64,000 nucleotides of DNA from Thuidium tamariscinum. Its lineage: Eukaryota > Streptophyta > Bryopsida > Hypnales > Thuidiaceae. Within the stretch, counting starts at the first letter, position 1, and each line of letters begins with the position of its first letter. The notes under the pieces were generated by a model, which searched no databases, was not told where the DNA came from, and saw only the letters and a list, made by a program, of their open reading frames with translations. The stretch covers positions 21,807,489 to 21,871,488 of the forward strand of contig OX344756.2 of the NCBI GenBank assembly GCA_947034885.2. Direction: 5' to 3'. Below, piece by piece: positions 1-10,600 of the stretch. A program made the position numbers and the translations under genes.

Positions 1-149
1 ATGTTTGAGGCAAAATTTCAAAATAATGTTTGCACATAAGGGCAACAAACAATACACAGTAGAGTTCTTTGCACCCGTCTATAACAAATCATAGGTAACT
101 ACCAAGAAGTGAACCAAATGCACAAGGATTTGAATGTTGCTCATTTGCC

Positions 150-1235
150 CTAACCAAAAGCACTCCAACTAGTAGTACACATTGTTAGGGGAAGCCAAGG
201 CTTTTCAACGGATGGAAGGGTGCGCCACTCACAAGTTGCCAAATTGTATAGCCAAGAACACTTGGAATAATAACGATATACTAGTAAAAATCCATTGCAA
301 CCAAAAAGTTTGAAATACATAGCTCTTTTATCTATATAATGGGAGAACTCGCAAGGGCCACAATCATGTTCACGCAATTTCACCCAAGTAATTGACTTCT
401 CTAGGAGATGAAACTCGGATATGCAATACTTTAGTGGCATACTTGTACCATCTTCCAATAGATCTATATGGTCTTGAGATGCTTCTTCATGCAATACAAA
501 GAGATGGTCTTCAATGAGCACTTGACAATCTCTTTCCACCTTGAGTCCTAGTGCAATTTTAGTTACAGTGAAATGTTGCATGCTTCCATTAGCACAGAGG
601 TACACGATTATGTAAGCAAGAGGAAAGTGATGATTACTAAGTACAATATCCCACCTAATGATGTGACCTTGTGTGGCTTCCACAACAGTTCATTTTTTGG
701 TATAGGAGTCGTAGACTTGGGCAAAAAAATAGGAGTCACCGATGTTGGAGTAAACATCTCTAGTGGAGCTTACAACAAAAACTTTATACTCATTGGTTTT
801 CCTATCCACAATGAGCTTCACCATTCTTACTTCTGTTACCAAAGTCTTGGATTCTTTGGCCACCATACATAGCAAAGGAGGGAGCTGCGTCTTTTGTTTT
901 GTTAAAGGATTCATCACATAACAAAATGTGGGCTCTTCATCATCTTGCCACGACCATTTTGAAAGATACCACACTAGTCCCCCATGAGTTCCATGTAAGG
1001 ATACAACCATGTCAACTACTGCAGCATCTGTTTCATAAATATGCCATTGATTTGCTTGTAAATCATAGATGTAACTAAACCATTTATACTCTGAAACAGC
1101 TACGAGAGAAAATGTGTTGAAATGAGTTGTAACATTGAGGACCTGGTTGAAATCGGAGCTTTTGCAATCAATGTTCCTCTTCCATAGAAAGAAAGAAGTT
1201 CTCCTTAGAAAGAACTCAAAGCTAACCAATTCCAG
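150..1235 (-). pseudogene. F-box-associated (kelch-like) protein, C-terminal exon with one in-frame stop
   Basis: Read on the minus strand, one frame is open from 1235 to the stop at 150, about 361 codons, except for a single TGA at 690-692. Before the stop the product reads ...VYDSYTKK, and after it TVVEATQGH. Plant F-box-associated proteins usually have Trp here (KKWTVVE), so a TGG to TGA change is the simplest explanation. Other recognisable pieces are IYDLQANQWH, CYVMNPLTKQKTQLPPL and EYKVFVVSS, typical of the beta-propeller part of SCF substrate-recognition proteins. The exon probably begins at 1235, because a pyrimidine-rich tract ending CTGTAG lies just upstream on this strand. No F-box motif was found further upstream, so the N-terminal exon is missing, diverged or far away. 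The frame has no ATG near its start. It may be a recent pseudogene, a null allele or a base error. The family assignment is by motif style, not alignment. Confidence 0.6.
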
Positions 1236-1702
1236 CTACAGGAAGACAAGAAAACACAAGGTACAAGAGCTCTTGGGGCAAAGTTCCCCAAAGTCTAGGC
1301 TCAAAGGCCATAACTGAGGTCTTCAACCTAGACATATCTGAAGCACACAAATCCTCAAATTAGTTGACTTACACGGCAATTGAAAGGAAATGGATTCTAA
1401 TGTACTTAACAATTTGTGAACAAGCAAAGAAAGTAGAAGTTGCCTAAAGCCAATCAAATACTTACCTTGGCTTTGGAATTGGAGTGATGAATTTGCAATG
1501 TAGCCTAGACGTGATACCCAATAAGAGCTCACAAATATGAAGATGCTTGCAATGAAGGTAAACTAAAATAGTGTATCACTTCTGCAAGGCAACAAATCAG
1601 TATTAGTCAGCTTATTCAAATGATACAGAGGTAGGTTTACCTCCATGAACAGAGGCCAATGAGCATCTTCAGATATCTCTGTGCAAGATTTTATAATCGT
1701 AG

Positions 1703-1879
1703 TTAGGCTTTCAGACATTCAATGAGAAAAAACAACGCCGCTAAAAAGTCCACTTCAATGACTTTTACATCATCAACCTTCAATGACCTCCCTGGAAACC
1801 AGTTTTCTAATAAATCCATGATCGTTCTCGAGCTCTTGTGCATGACAATGTGAGCGAGGTCAAAACTTCTCAAAATCAT
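1703..1879 (-). CDS. Short unrecognised coding-like ORF with nearby splice-like sites
   Basis: An ATG at 1879 (minus strand) opens 58 codons ending in TAA at 1703. The composition is protein-like, including DLLENWFPGRSLKVDD followed by a hydrophobic stretch, and unlike the low-complexity translations of the surrounding AT-rich DNA. Downstream on the same strand are splice-like signals: CTTGCACAG before a short open segment reading ISEDAHWPLFME then GTAAAC, a pyrimidine tract ending GCCTTGCAG near 1580, and AAG|GTAAGT near 1466. These line up with the acceptor of the F-box-type exon at 1235, so the pieces could be upstream exons of that transcript. I do not recognise the peptide. It could also be a fragment captured by a transposon. 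Confidence 0.25.
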   Translation of the reverse strand: MILRSFDLAHIVMHKSSRTIMDLLENWFPGRSLKVDDVKVIEVDFLAALFFLIECLKA

Positions 1880-2346
1880 AGTAAGTCGCAGAATGCAATT
1901 GAATTATTAGTCAAATCTTGATTATGATTGATCACTTCTTGTGAAAATGCAGGACAAAATTTTAATTTCTTAATCACAAAAAAATTCCTTGACCACCAAT
2001 TCCAACATAGTCAACACACAGATGCCAATAGATGCTAGAACCTTAAAACAAATCCCATAGTCTTCTAGACTCTCTCCATGACTAAGATGTTCAAAAACTG
2101 CATATTCTTCTCTTCATTGCACCAAGACTCAAAGAAATACGCAAATCAAAAGGAAATCAAAACCAGCTTTTTTCAAGGGTGGAAAAACAAGGTAAGAAGC
2201 GCAAAACAAAGTCCAAATTGAAGCGGCAACAAAGAAGAGGTCCATGAAGCAAGCGAGATGACTAGCAAGCCAAAAGTACTACTGCGTAGCACCCTTGTTT
2301 GGAATTTGATCCGCTACTCTAGTGAAGATGATGCATAGAGGACGGG

Positions 2347-3123
2347 GTGACAAGCTCATCCCGGAAACATAATTGTGGACTAGAGGGTGACCATTGGTCG
2401 ACCAGTTTCCAAGGACCAAACAATCTATCAAACACGAGTGTCAAAGTTCAAGACGAGGGCGATTTGAACAAGTTCTGCGATCGAGGGCCTCAAACTTTGA
2501 CACCCGTTCGGGCTTTGGAGGGCTACAATTGTGCCTACAGGGCAAAGAAGGAATTGCAAATTCTCATTACTAACATCGTGAACTGGGACGAAATCTGGAG
2601 TACCGAGAACTAGCTAGCCAACCCAACATTGGTTTCGAAAGTTCCAGACATCTGCACAGATAATGGAAGCAATGAGGGTAACCTGATAAGGGCTTCAAAG
2701 ATTTACAAGGGGCCTCATTTCTTGAGACAGTTAAGATGTTGGGGCTCAGAAGACGGAACGAAACAAGAGAAGTTAGCTCATGCTAAAAAGTTGGAAAGCA
2801 CATACATTGTGTGATATTAGTTTGCCGCAATCCAGCGCTTGGGATGTGTTCCTACATGTCGTAGTCAAGAGATCAGAAACGAGCATGCTAGCAAGGCGAG
2901 CGCCATCCTAAGTGCTGTCTTGAAAAAAAACGATCTTCAATTTAATGAGAGAGGGACCAAGTTTCTTACTTTTGAGAATAGAAAAAGGAAGTGCTTTCAT
3001 ATATTCAGTAGAGGTATATATCCTTTTATATTATGGAGAAAGAATATAAATAGATTCTCCTCCTCTACTATTAGTCTAAGGAATTCTTATTTTATCCCTA
3101 GTTATATTTATAAGTATAGTTAA
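2347..3123 (+). pseudogene. Decayed coding-like frame, unknown
   Basis: One plus-strand frame stays open for about 777 bases apart from stops at 2611-2613, 2812-2814 and 2818-2820. The first 470 bases have mixed composition unlike the flanks, with few homopolymers. The translation shows no family I recognise. The last 150 bases turn AT-rich and contain a TATAAATA at about 3046. A tract ending TTTTTAACA then CTCCTCC near 3175-3190 resembles the end of a copia-type LTR, so this may be a piece of an old retrotransposon. Neither direct repeats nor a primer-binding site could be found. Confidence 0.2.
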
Positions 3124-3190
3124 CTATACTAAATTGTAGTGAACTAAAGTAGAGAGTATATTAATAGAATATCATTTTTAACACTCCTCC

Positions 3191-4580
3191 TTACTTGACA
3201 TAATATTATTAAAAATATTGTAATCTTAAAAGATGTATAGTTATTGAAAATTGAAGAGACTCCTCAACCAAGACCAATAACAAGACTAAGATGGAGGGGA
3301 TTGCTCCAAAAATAGCTAGATTGGAGTTAGAAATTCTAAAACAAGATTTGAATTGAGAAGAATAGTGTAGGTACAACTAGTTTTGACGAGAATGAGGAGC
3401 AATGTCCTTCAACTCTCCATTTATACTAATCTAAGACTTAGACTAGTACCTAAGACAACTTGGAGTGGTAAAAGGTAGTTGCCTTCACCTACAAACTACT
3501 CAAGGGCAGTGGCTTGTCCTCCTAGCTAACTAAAGGCAATTGTCTTCGCAATTTGATATCCAACATGTATGTATATGTCACATTTGTGACATCAAGTATG
3601 AATTTGTTAAGAATTTTTGAAGTGTGCAACCCAAATGGTTCAAAATAGTCTGTAGACTTCTTTAAAACCATAAAAAAGTATCCATAATGGTCATTAGATC
3701 ATTTAAAGTAGTTTCAATATTTCTGAATATGGTTGAAACATTTTCTAATACAAGGAAATTTAGAATTTGTATTAGAAAAACAAATTCTAAGTTTTCTTGA
3801 ATAGGAATTGTTTGGTTGATTTCATGATGTTTATACTTCTATTAGCAATGACCAAAAAAATTAGGTAGCTAGTTTAAAGTTAACTACTGGAATTCAGAAA
3901 AAATCACTTGCGATTTGAAAACAAGGATAAAAAACTAATGAAAAATTCTATGAAATCTCTATTCAAAGTAAAAAATATAAAAATAACCATACTCCATACT
4001 TCAAAAACCAATTCAATTTGAGAATCCAATGAAGTTAACTAGTAAATTTTAAAAAAAATTCTAAGCAATGCTTCTATCATATGCTACATTTCAGGAGTAG
4101 CTTTGTCTTATTTAGTCAAATTGAAAGCAACCAAAAATTTCAAGGTCAATGTTATAATATTTTTCTAAAAGTCAAAAACTTGAAATTTTACTTTTTATAG
4201 ATTTTTTCCTATAATTTTTCAAGCTAACTATTCCAAATTTCTTCTTACAAATATTGCATGCTTTGCAATTTGTACGTAAAATTCAAAAAAAGAAAATTTA
4301 ATCTTTCAAAACCAAGCTCAATTTCCTTTTCATATATAGAAATTTTTCCATAAGTTTTTCAAGAATCTCCATATTAGTTAAAGTATTAAACTTCAAAATT
4401 TAATTTTCATTTGATCTTGACTTAAAATCAATACCCCAAATTACACCCTACCTATCATCATTCTATTTACATCTCCAAAATCAATTTGTACATATGTTGA
4501 AGAAATAATTTTATAAAATCTACCAAAAAAAACTTTGACACTTTGAATCTTTTACATGTAATATTCAAATTTCATGTTTT
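3191..4580. other. AT-rich intergenic DNA, no gene seen
   Basis: No coding, RNA or terminal-inverted-repeat feature was recognised. The stretch is dominated by short A and T runs and imperfect AAATTTT-type words. Confidence 0.5.
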
Positions 4581-5326
4581 TTAACCCCTAAAGTCTTCAG
4601 CTGCATTTTTTTGGCAACATGGTGATTTTGGGTAACTCACTATGGATGGAGTTTTTATTTTTTTTCTTTGAATTTTTCACACAACATGTGTCCAAGCTTC
4701 AAGGCCCAACAATTTTTATAACTTTTAATTACATGGTTAAGAAGTTATGGCATAATATGTTGTTTTATTTGAACATCGGGCAGCCTAGGCAGCAAAATCT
4801 TCTTTAAAAAAAGTTTTTTTTAAAAGTGAAATTTCAAATTTATTTTTAGTTTTATACAAATATGGAAAGATTTGAATAATTCCATTTGGATTACGGAGTC
4901 AAAAGTTATGAAGAATTTTAGTTTATAAGTAGGTATAGAGTCTTTGAAAACCATACCTACCTGCAAACTAAAATTCCTCATAACTTTTGACTCTTTAATC
5001 CAAATGGAGTGATTCAAATCTTTCCATATTTGTATAAACCTATAAAATCAATTTGAAATTTTACTTTTAAGAATTTTTTTTTTATAGAAGTTTCTTTTGC
5101 TGCCCAAATTGCTCAACATTCAAACAAAACAACATATCATGCCATAACTTCTTAACCGTGTAATCAAAAGTTATAAAAAAATTGTTGGACCTTGAAGCTA
5201 CTCCTTGAGTCCTTAGACACATGTTGTGTGAAAAATCCAAAGAAAAAAAATAAAAACTCCATTCATAGTGAGCTATCCAAAATCGCTATGTTGCCAAAAA
5301 ATGCAGCTCAAGGCTTCAGGGGTTAA
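4581..5326. mobile_element. TTAA-flanked foldback element, type B copy 1
   Basis: The element starts TTAACCCCTAAAG and ends CAGGGGTTAA. The whole 746 bp is a long imperfect palindrome: the left arm (GGCAACATGGTGATTTTGGG, then GCCCAACAATTTTTATAACT) returns in inverse order on the right, with the turn near 4950. The arm is the same sequence as the left half of the 0.93-kb type A elements. Flanks outside the TTAA are unrelated (GTTTT on the left, TGCATT on the right), so the duplication is exactly TTAA. It has no coding capacity. Confidence 0.85.
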
Positions 5327-6852
5327 TGCATTGAAACCTCTCTATACTTGTTAATAAAAAAAATGAAAATCTAATCATTCTAATAAAAATAACTAAATGT
5401 AGTAGTAAAAGGTGTCAATTTGGGGGATCCTATCCACTTTAAACTACAAGACATTAAATTGTACATTTGAAAGTAGGCCCCACCTATGTGGCTTGACAAG
5501 ATCCTAAGCTAGATCACAAGATTTAGCCAATCACATAGTTTGTAAGTCTACAACCTTGCAAGAAATCAAACACACAAGACTATAACACTATAAGACATTG
5601 ACGCCCACAAGACTATGTAGGATAATCATAGTTGATGTTTTGTAAAAGGTAATAATTTAAGAGTATTGGACAATAGATTAGGTTCAAGGTTTTCTTTTTA
5701 AAACTTTAATCTACTTTACCTATCCTAGATTATTGGTCTCACCTCCTACCACCCTATATAAGTTCTACTAAAACAACATTTTATAGTGCAATTTAGACAC
5801 CATATTTCAAAGTTTGTATAGGACATATAAAGTTCCATTCATGTCCATCTCCTAACCCTATACTTCATGGCAATTTCATCATTCAAAAAGTACTAAATGG
5901 AATGGATACTTCAAGTGTTTTAGTGTTATCAAAAATTTGATTGTATGTGTGTGCAATTTACATGCTCACATAAACTTTGAAATATATTATCTAAATTGCA
6001 CTAATAAATGTTGTTTTTAGTAGAATTAAAAAAATATATTTCATTTTCTTGGGATTTGTGTTTTGTAATTTGTAATTTGTGTTGTTTGACTAATAATTTG
6101 TGAAAAGTGAAGAGTGATTTGGTTTAAATAGACAATTCTTTATATACACATGGGCTAATAGGAGATGGGACAAACAATGTGGGATATGTAAAATAGATCA
6201 TAGCTTAAAAAAACTAAAATCCTAATCTACCATCCTAAATCCTACAACCACCGCCCTAAATTCTAAAATTGCCACTTTGCACATAACAATAGCAATGGTT
6301 GTTGTGAACAATTTTGTAGGGGTTGATGTCCTGAAGCGTTGCAAGTAATTTTTTTATTGATTAAAAACCGCCAAAATTCACCTACTATCCATGTACTTTG
6401 ATTTTACTATAGGGATTTAAGGAGTAGAAATTGTTTTTTCTTTTTGCCTAATTTCATTATCCACAAATTGTATTTAGCCATCTAGCCTCTTACCATAAAA
6501 TAATGTCATCACTAAATTCAATAAATACAAGTTTATAACCGCCTATACTACTCTCATTATGACCATACATTCCAAACAAAGTCACCAAATCTTTATCATT
6601 AGATTACATTTTCAATTCTCACTAGTATAAATTTTCTATATAAATGGATGTATTGCAACTTTTACTTTCTCATCAAAATCTATATATAGCCAAAAGTCAG
6701 TAATGTTCATTTGTTTAGCTAAGTTGTTTTCACCCTACAATGAATAGAAGAAGCCACTTCATCGAAAGTTCATTGAAAATTATTGCCAGTACTTAGAAAA
6801 AGCTAAATCACTAAAAAAGATTGGTCATAGGGTTGTGGTCCTATGAGCTGCT
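5327..6852. other. AT-rich intergenic DNA, no gene seen
   Basis: No reading frame or repeat boundary could be supported. The sequence GTGCAATTTAGACACC near 5790 has a loose partner near 5990 (GCACTAATAAATGTTG), perhaps remnants of an eroded inverted repeat. Confidence 0.4.
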
Positions 6853-7240
6853 TTAAGGGAGAAACACCCAATATTGCACATGTACCTTGCATTGGACCCT
6901 AGATTCATTCAAAACCATCCCTAGACTGTAATTAAAGTGTTTGCCAAATGCTTAATTCTAATTCATTGATGCATATTGAAAACACATACCAAAATTTGGT
7001 TGGCTCACTATTGATTATGGCTTTGTTCAAATTTGGGGACATCTATCGAACAATTGTAATGGTCTAGGGAGCCAACATTTTGAATAATCATAGAAATTAC
7101 ATATGGCATCCAAAAAATCTATTTTTTTTAATATTCATGATTTTCACTCTCTAATACTAGAAAAATATTATTTATAGAAAAATCTGCCTCCAACTATACT
7201 GAATTCCTTATTTGGATGGTTTTGGGTGTTTCCACCTTTA
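6853..7240. mobile_element. MITE-like element, GGGAAACACCC family, copy 1
   Basis: The ends are TTAAGGGAGAAACACCCAA and TTTTGGGTGTTTCCACC. Internal hallmarks are TGGTCTAGGGAGCCAACA, ATTCATGATTTTCACTC and GCCTCCAACTATACTGAATT. The same order of words recurs at 38126-38508 and, inverted, at 42477-42860 and in both arms of 53115-54807. It is non-coding. It ends 381 bp upstream of the VPS36 start codon, so it may overlap that gene's promoter. Confidence 0.7.
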
Positions 7241-7290
7241 CTAAGCTCACCTAAGTGGAAGCCCACGTGTGCTTAGAGATGATACCCTGA

Positions 7291-7340
7291 TTGATATCAG
7301 CCAATACTCTATTGATATCAGCCAATACTCTATTGATATC
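7291..7340. repeat. 21-bp tandem repeat, about 2.4 copies
   Basis: The unit TTGATATCAGCCAATACTCTA occurs at 7291-7311 and 7312-7332, and its first 8 bases again at 7333-7340. It lies 280-330 bp upstream of the VPS36 start codon, in the probable promoter or 5' leader. Each unit contains the palindrome GATATC. Confidence 0.85.
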
Positions 7341-7620
7341 CACAAGAGCCGATTTATGTCAGTTATTTGTCTCTCTTTTCTTCAGTAGTTCTGTCTCTGC
7401 TAAGCATGTTGATGATCGTGTACCGACGATTTTGCTTCAATCTGCCGCAGATTTTGTTCAGCATCGGATTCTCGTACCATGAAATTGTAATTTCAAATTG
7501 TTGTTCTATCCCGTGGATTTCAAATTCTCTCTTGCATTGCAAATGCTCTCGCAGTTTCACCATTTCCGCAGGGTTTGACGAGCACTTGCGGAAAGACCTC
7601 CCCTGTCGCAAATTGCGCCC
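7341..7620 (+). promoter_or_regulatory. Probable VPS36 promoter and 5' leader
   Basis: This stretch between the 21-bp repeat and the ATG becomes progressively less AT-rich. It includes the pyrimidine-rich CTCTCTTTTCTTCAGTAG, common in plant leaders. No unambiguous TATA box was found, and the transcription start cannot be placed from sequence alone. Confidence 0.35.
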
Positions 7621-10600
7621 ATGGAACCTTCACATCCCTGCGCACGCGTCTTGCAACTAGTGCAGCTGACCGCGAGCGGACGTCCGCAGTTGAATCCGGG
7701 CGAGGTCGAGTGTCAGCTCCTGGACGCGATCGACTGGGAGGATGATTCCGGAGTCTGGAGCCTGAAATCTGGCATCCTGAGCTTAACCACGCACCGTCTG
7801 CTGTGGCTGGATGAGAGAGCGAGTAAAGCATGGGCAGTGCCTTTGGGGGCGATTGGCCAAGTGTTTGCGTCGAAGAAAGGGCTGAAGAATATGTTTTCGG
7901 CGCCGCGGATGAGGGTTCAAGTGTGGACGCAGAAAGACGGGAAAGTCTCGGTCCAGGGATCCGCTGGAGCGGCCGGTTCGTTTGTGCTTACGATCGTGTT
8001 TAAAGGAAGGACCGGACCGGAATCGTTTGTGCAGCGGTTTGGTGAAGTTGTCAAAGCCCAGGCATGGAAGGTTCGCTACTTATTTTTTTCATACGATTGT
8101 GCAGATTAGGTTAGGTCTTTTGGAATTGTGAATACCTAGTCGATTTGGATACTTCACTGCTGTTTATATTGTGGATCGGTGGTATTGTGGTGTGTGGATA
8201 TCGAGCTCTGTGCTTGGCATTAAGGTGAAGGATACTATTTGCATCTCTTTAAGTAAACCTGGAAGGTCCGCCAGGGTTTTTTTAAATGATTGTGCAAATT
8301 AGGTTGGGTTTCGGGAATTTTGTGGATGCCACAGTGTTTTCGACAATTCACTGCCGTTTCTATTGTGGATCCATGATATTCTGGATAGTGGATATCGAGC
8401 TCTGTGCTTGGCATTGAGGTAGGGGATGCTCCTGAAGCATTTTAACTTAGGAGTGTGATGTTTGAAGTATGTATAGAGCTGTGGAGAGACTTTTGGCTAT
8501 GAGAACCAAATCTGTTTACATTAAGTTTTTGCTTCTGTATATGAGTTTCGTATGCAATTTGAAAGTGGAAGGTTCAGTACCACTAAGAACGACTGTTAGG
8601 CAATCCCATTTCCATTCGAAGTTCAGTGGCCATAGGCATTTAGTCAAGTCGTGCTGACTCCCAACTTGCTGATTGAAGGCCAACTGCACGTGTGTTTAGG
8701 TAAGTTGCCGTTGGTATCAGGGGTCTAGGTAGGACAGGGGATCAGGTCCTTAATTATATACCTTATTGTGGATTGGGCATCATTATGCTGTCTATTAGAT
8801 AGAGGTTTCTCTTTTTATAACTTTAAGCATTTTATGTAACGTATAGGAGTGTGCTTTGAATGGGGAATCACTGAAAAGAGCTCTGGAGAGATCAATTGGG
8901 GTACAAAAGCTAAAACTCTCTCAAGATCGATATTGTCTCGCAGAAATAGGATGTTTACTTATACGACCATTCAAAGTAGCAGGTTTCAGACCACTATTGA
9001 AACGACAGTAGACAACCCTGATATCAATCCAAAGATAAGGAGTCATAGTCATTTAGCCAAGTCATGCATACAATGACCTTGCTAGTTTAAGGCTAACTGA
9101 GCGCATGAGAGATGAGTTGCTGTTGGTAGCGGGGCTTAGTCTTTAGGAATCAGATCAGGTCCCTTACAGTGTTTTTATCCTCTACCTTATTGTGGACCCT
9201 TCATTGCTTTGTATGCTAGTGTCTGTGCTTGGCATTATACGCATGGTGGATTCAGACTGAAGGCCAATTTGAATTGCAGGCAAACATGGAAGCTCCCCAA
9301 AGTCGGACGACAGTGAATGAGTCAAGAGCACCTGGGGAGGCAGGCACGAGCTCGATTGCAACAGCTTCAACTCCAACAAGGCCAGTTCCGACCAAAATGA
9401 ATCCGTCCATGGCAGGTGTTTCTGGCATACTTCGAAAGGAGCAAGAGCAACAAGAAGAAGTTGACAAGAACATGAAAGAGGCTTTTCAAGATTTGAACGG
9501 TCTCATGGTGTGTTATTTGATTTGACTATGCAGTTTGCTTCCTAGAATTTAAATTTTGGCATATTCAAGTTCTAGATCTGGGTGATGAAGTGGTATTGGT
9601 GTCTTATGGGCAAAGATCTGAGGTATGTGTATGAATTTAATCCCTAAAAGTTCAAGATTCACGGCTCTAAAATGTCTGATTTAATGGATCATATTGTGAA
9701 AATTATAACTCAGCTGGGGCCAGAATTTGTATCCTAGAATCAGCGGAAAAGATTGGATGTGTTGGGATCCAATCGTAAATAAAACCGAACAAAGATAGTC
9801 CTCATTCGAGACCGTTAAAGAAACATGGGACCCAATTTAGGAGTGAGGAGCTGAACATGGCATTGACGTCAGGGCAAAGCCAAGGAGATGGTGCTACTGG
9901 CAGAGAAAATGAGGGCGAGGCTGCTGCAAGGCCAAACGGCGGGAGCAGAGGAGGAGGGTATGGGTACTAAGCAAGAGATGCAAGACTGGATGCTTAGCGT
10001 GGGTATTGCTTCTCCCGTAACAAAAGAATCCGCTGGGGCACTTTATCATCAGCAGTTGTCTCGTCAGGTACGTTTTTTTCATTTAGAGAATTATTCACTG
10101 TCGTCAACATTACCGTGTCGAGTTGCACTTTGAGGGGGGAAGTCTAGGTTGTCTTCATTGTTGAAACACAATGATACTTTAAATTCCTTTAAACATGAGC
10201 AACAATTATAGGTCGAGGTAAGTCAATTCGTTCCTACCACGTGGTATTTCCACATTTTCAAAACACTGAAAATCAAACGTTTGTAAAGAATAGCAGATGC
10301 ATGTTGGGGCCCATCATTCTAGAAGACGAATCTCTTATGTCTACATGTTTCTGCTTGACTACTGAGGACCACGATATTTCTAAAGATTGTGTCCACTTGA
10401 GTCCAGTTGAAGATGTCTTTACTCTTTGAAAATGTTATACACTTAGTATGGTTGGACAACATTGATCTCCTCTAAAGTAATTGCATGGAAAAGTGTAGTA
10501 GAATTATGACATTTGGTAATTGGAATAGCGGCATTCTCAGATTGTCAATTAGGGTTGTTGAATCACTCAATCGCTGAGGATTATAACAAGGAATAGATTG

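Noticed and set aside
2735-3190. Possible solo LTR (TGTTGGGG ... TTTAACA)
   Set aside because: No flanking 5-bp duplication, no primer-binding site and no second copy, so it is not called as an LTR.
4581-4600. CCCCTAAA resembling plant telomere repeat CCCTAAA
   Set aside because: Single occurrences at transposon ends, never in tandem. It is part of the TTAACCCCTAAAGG terminus.
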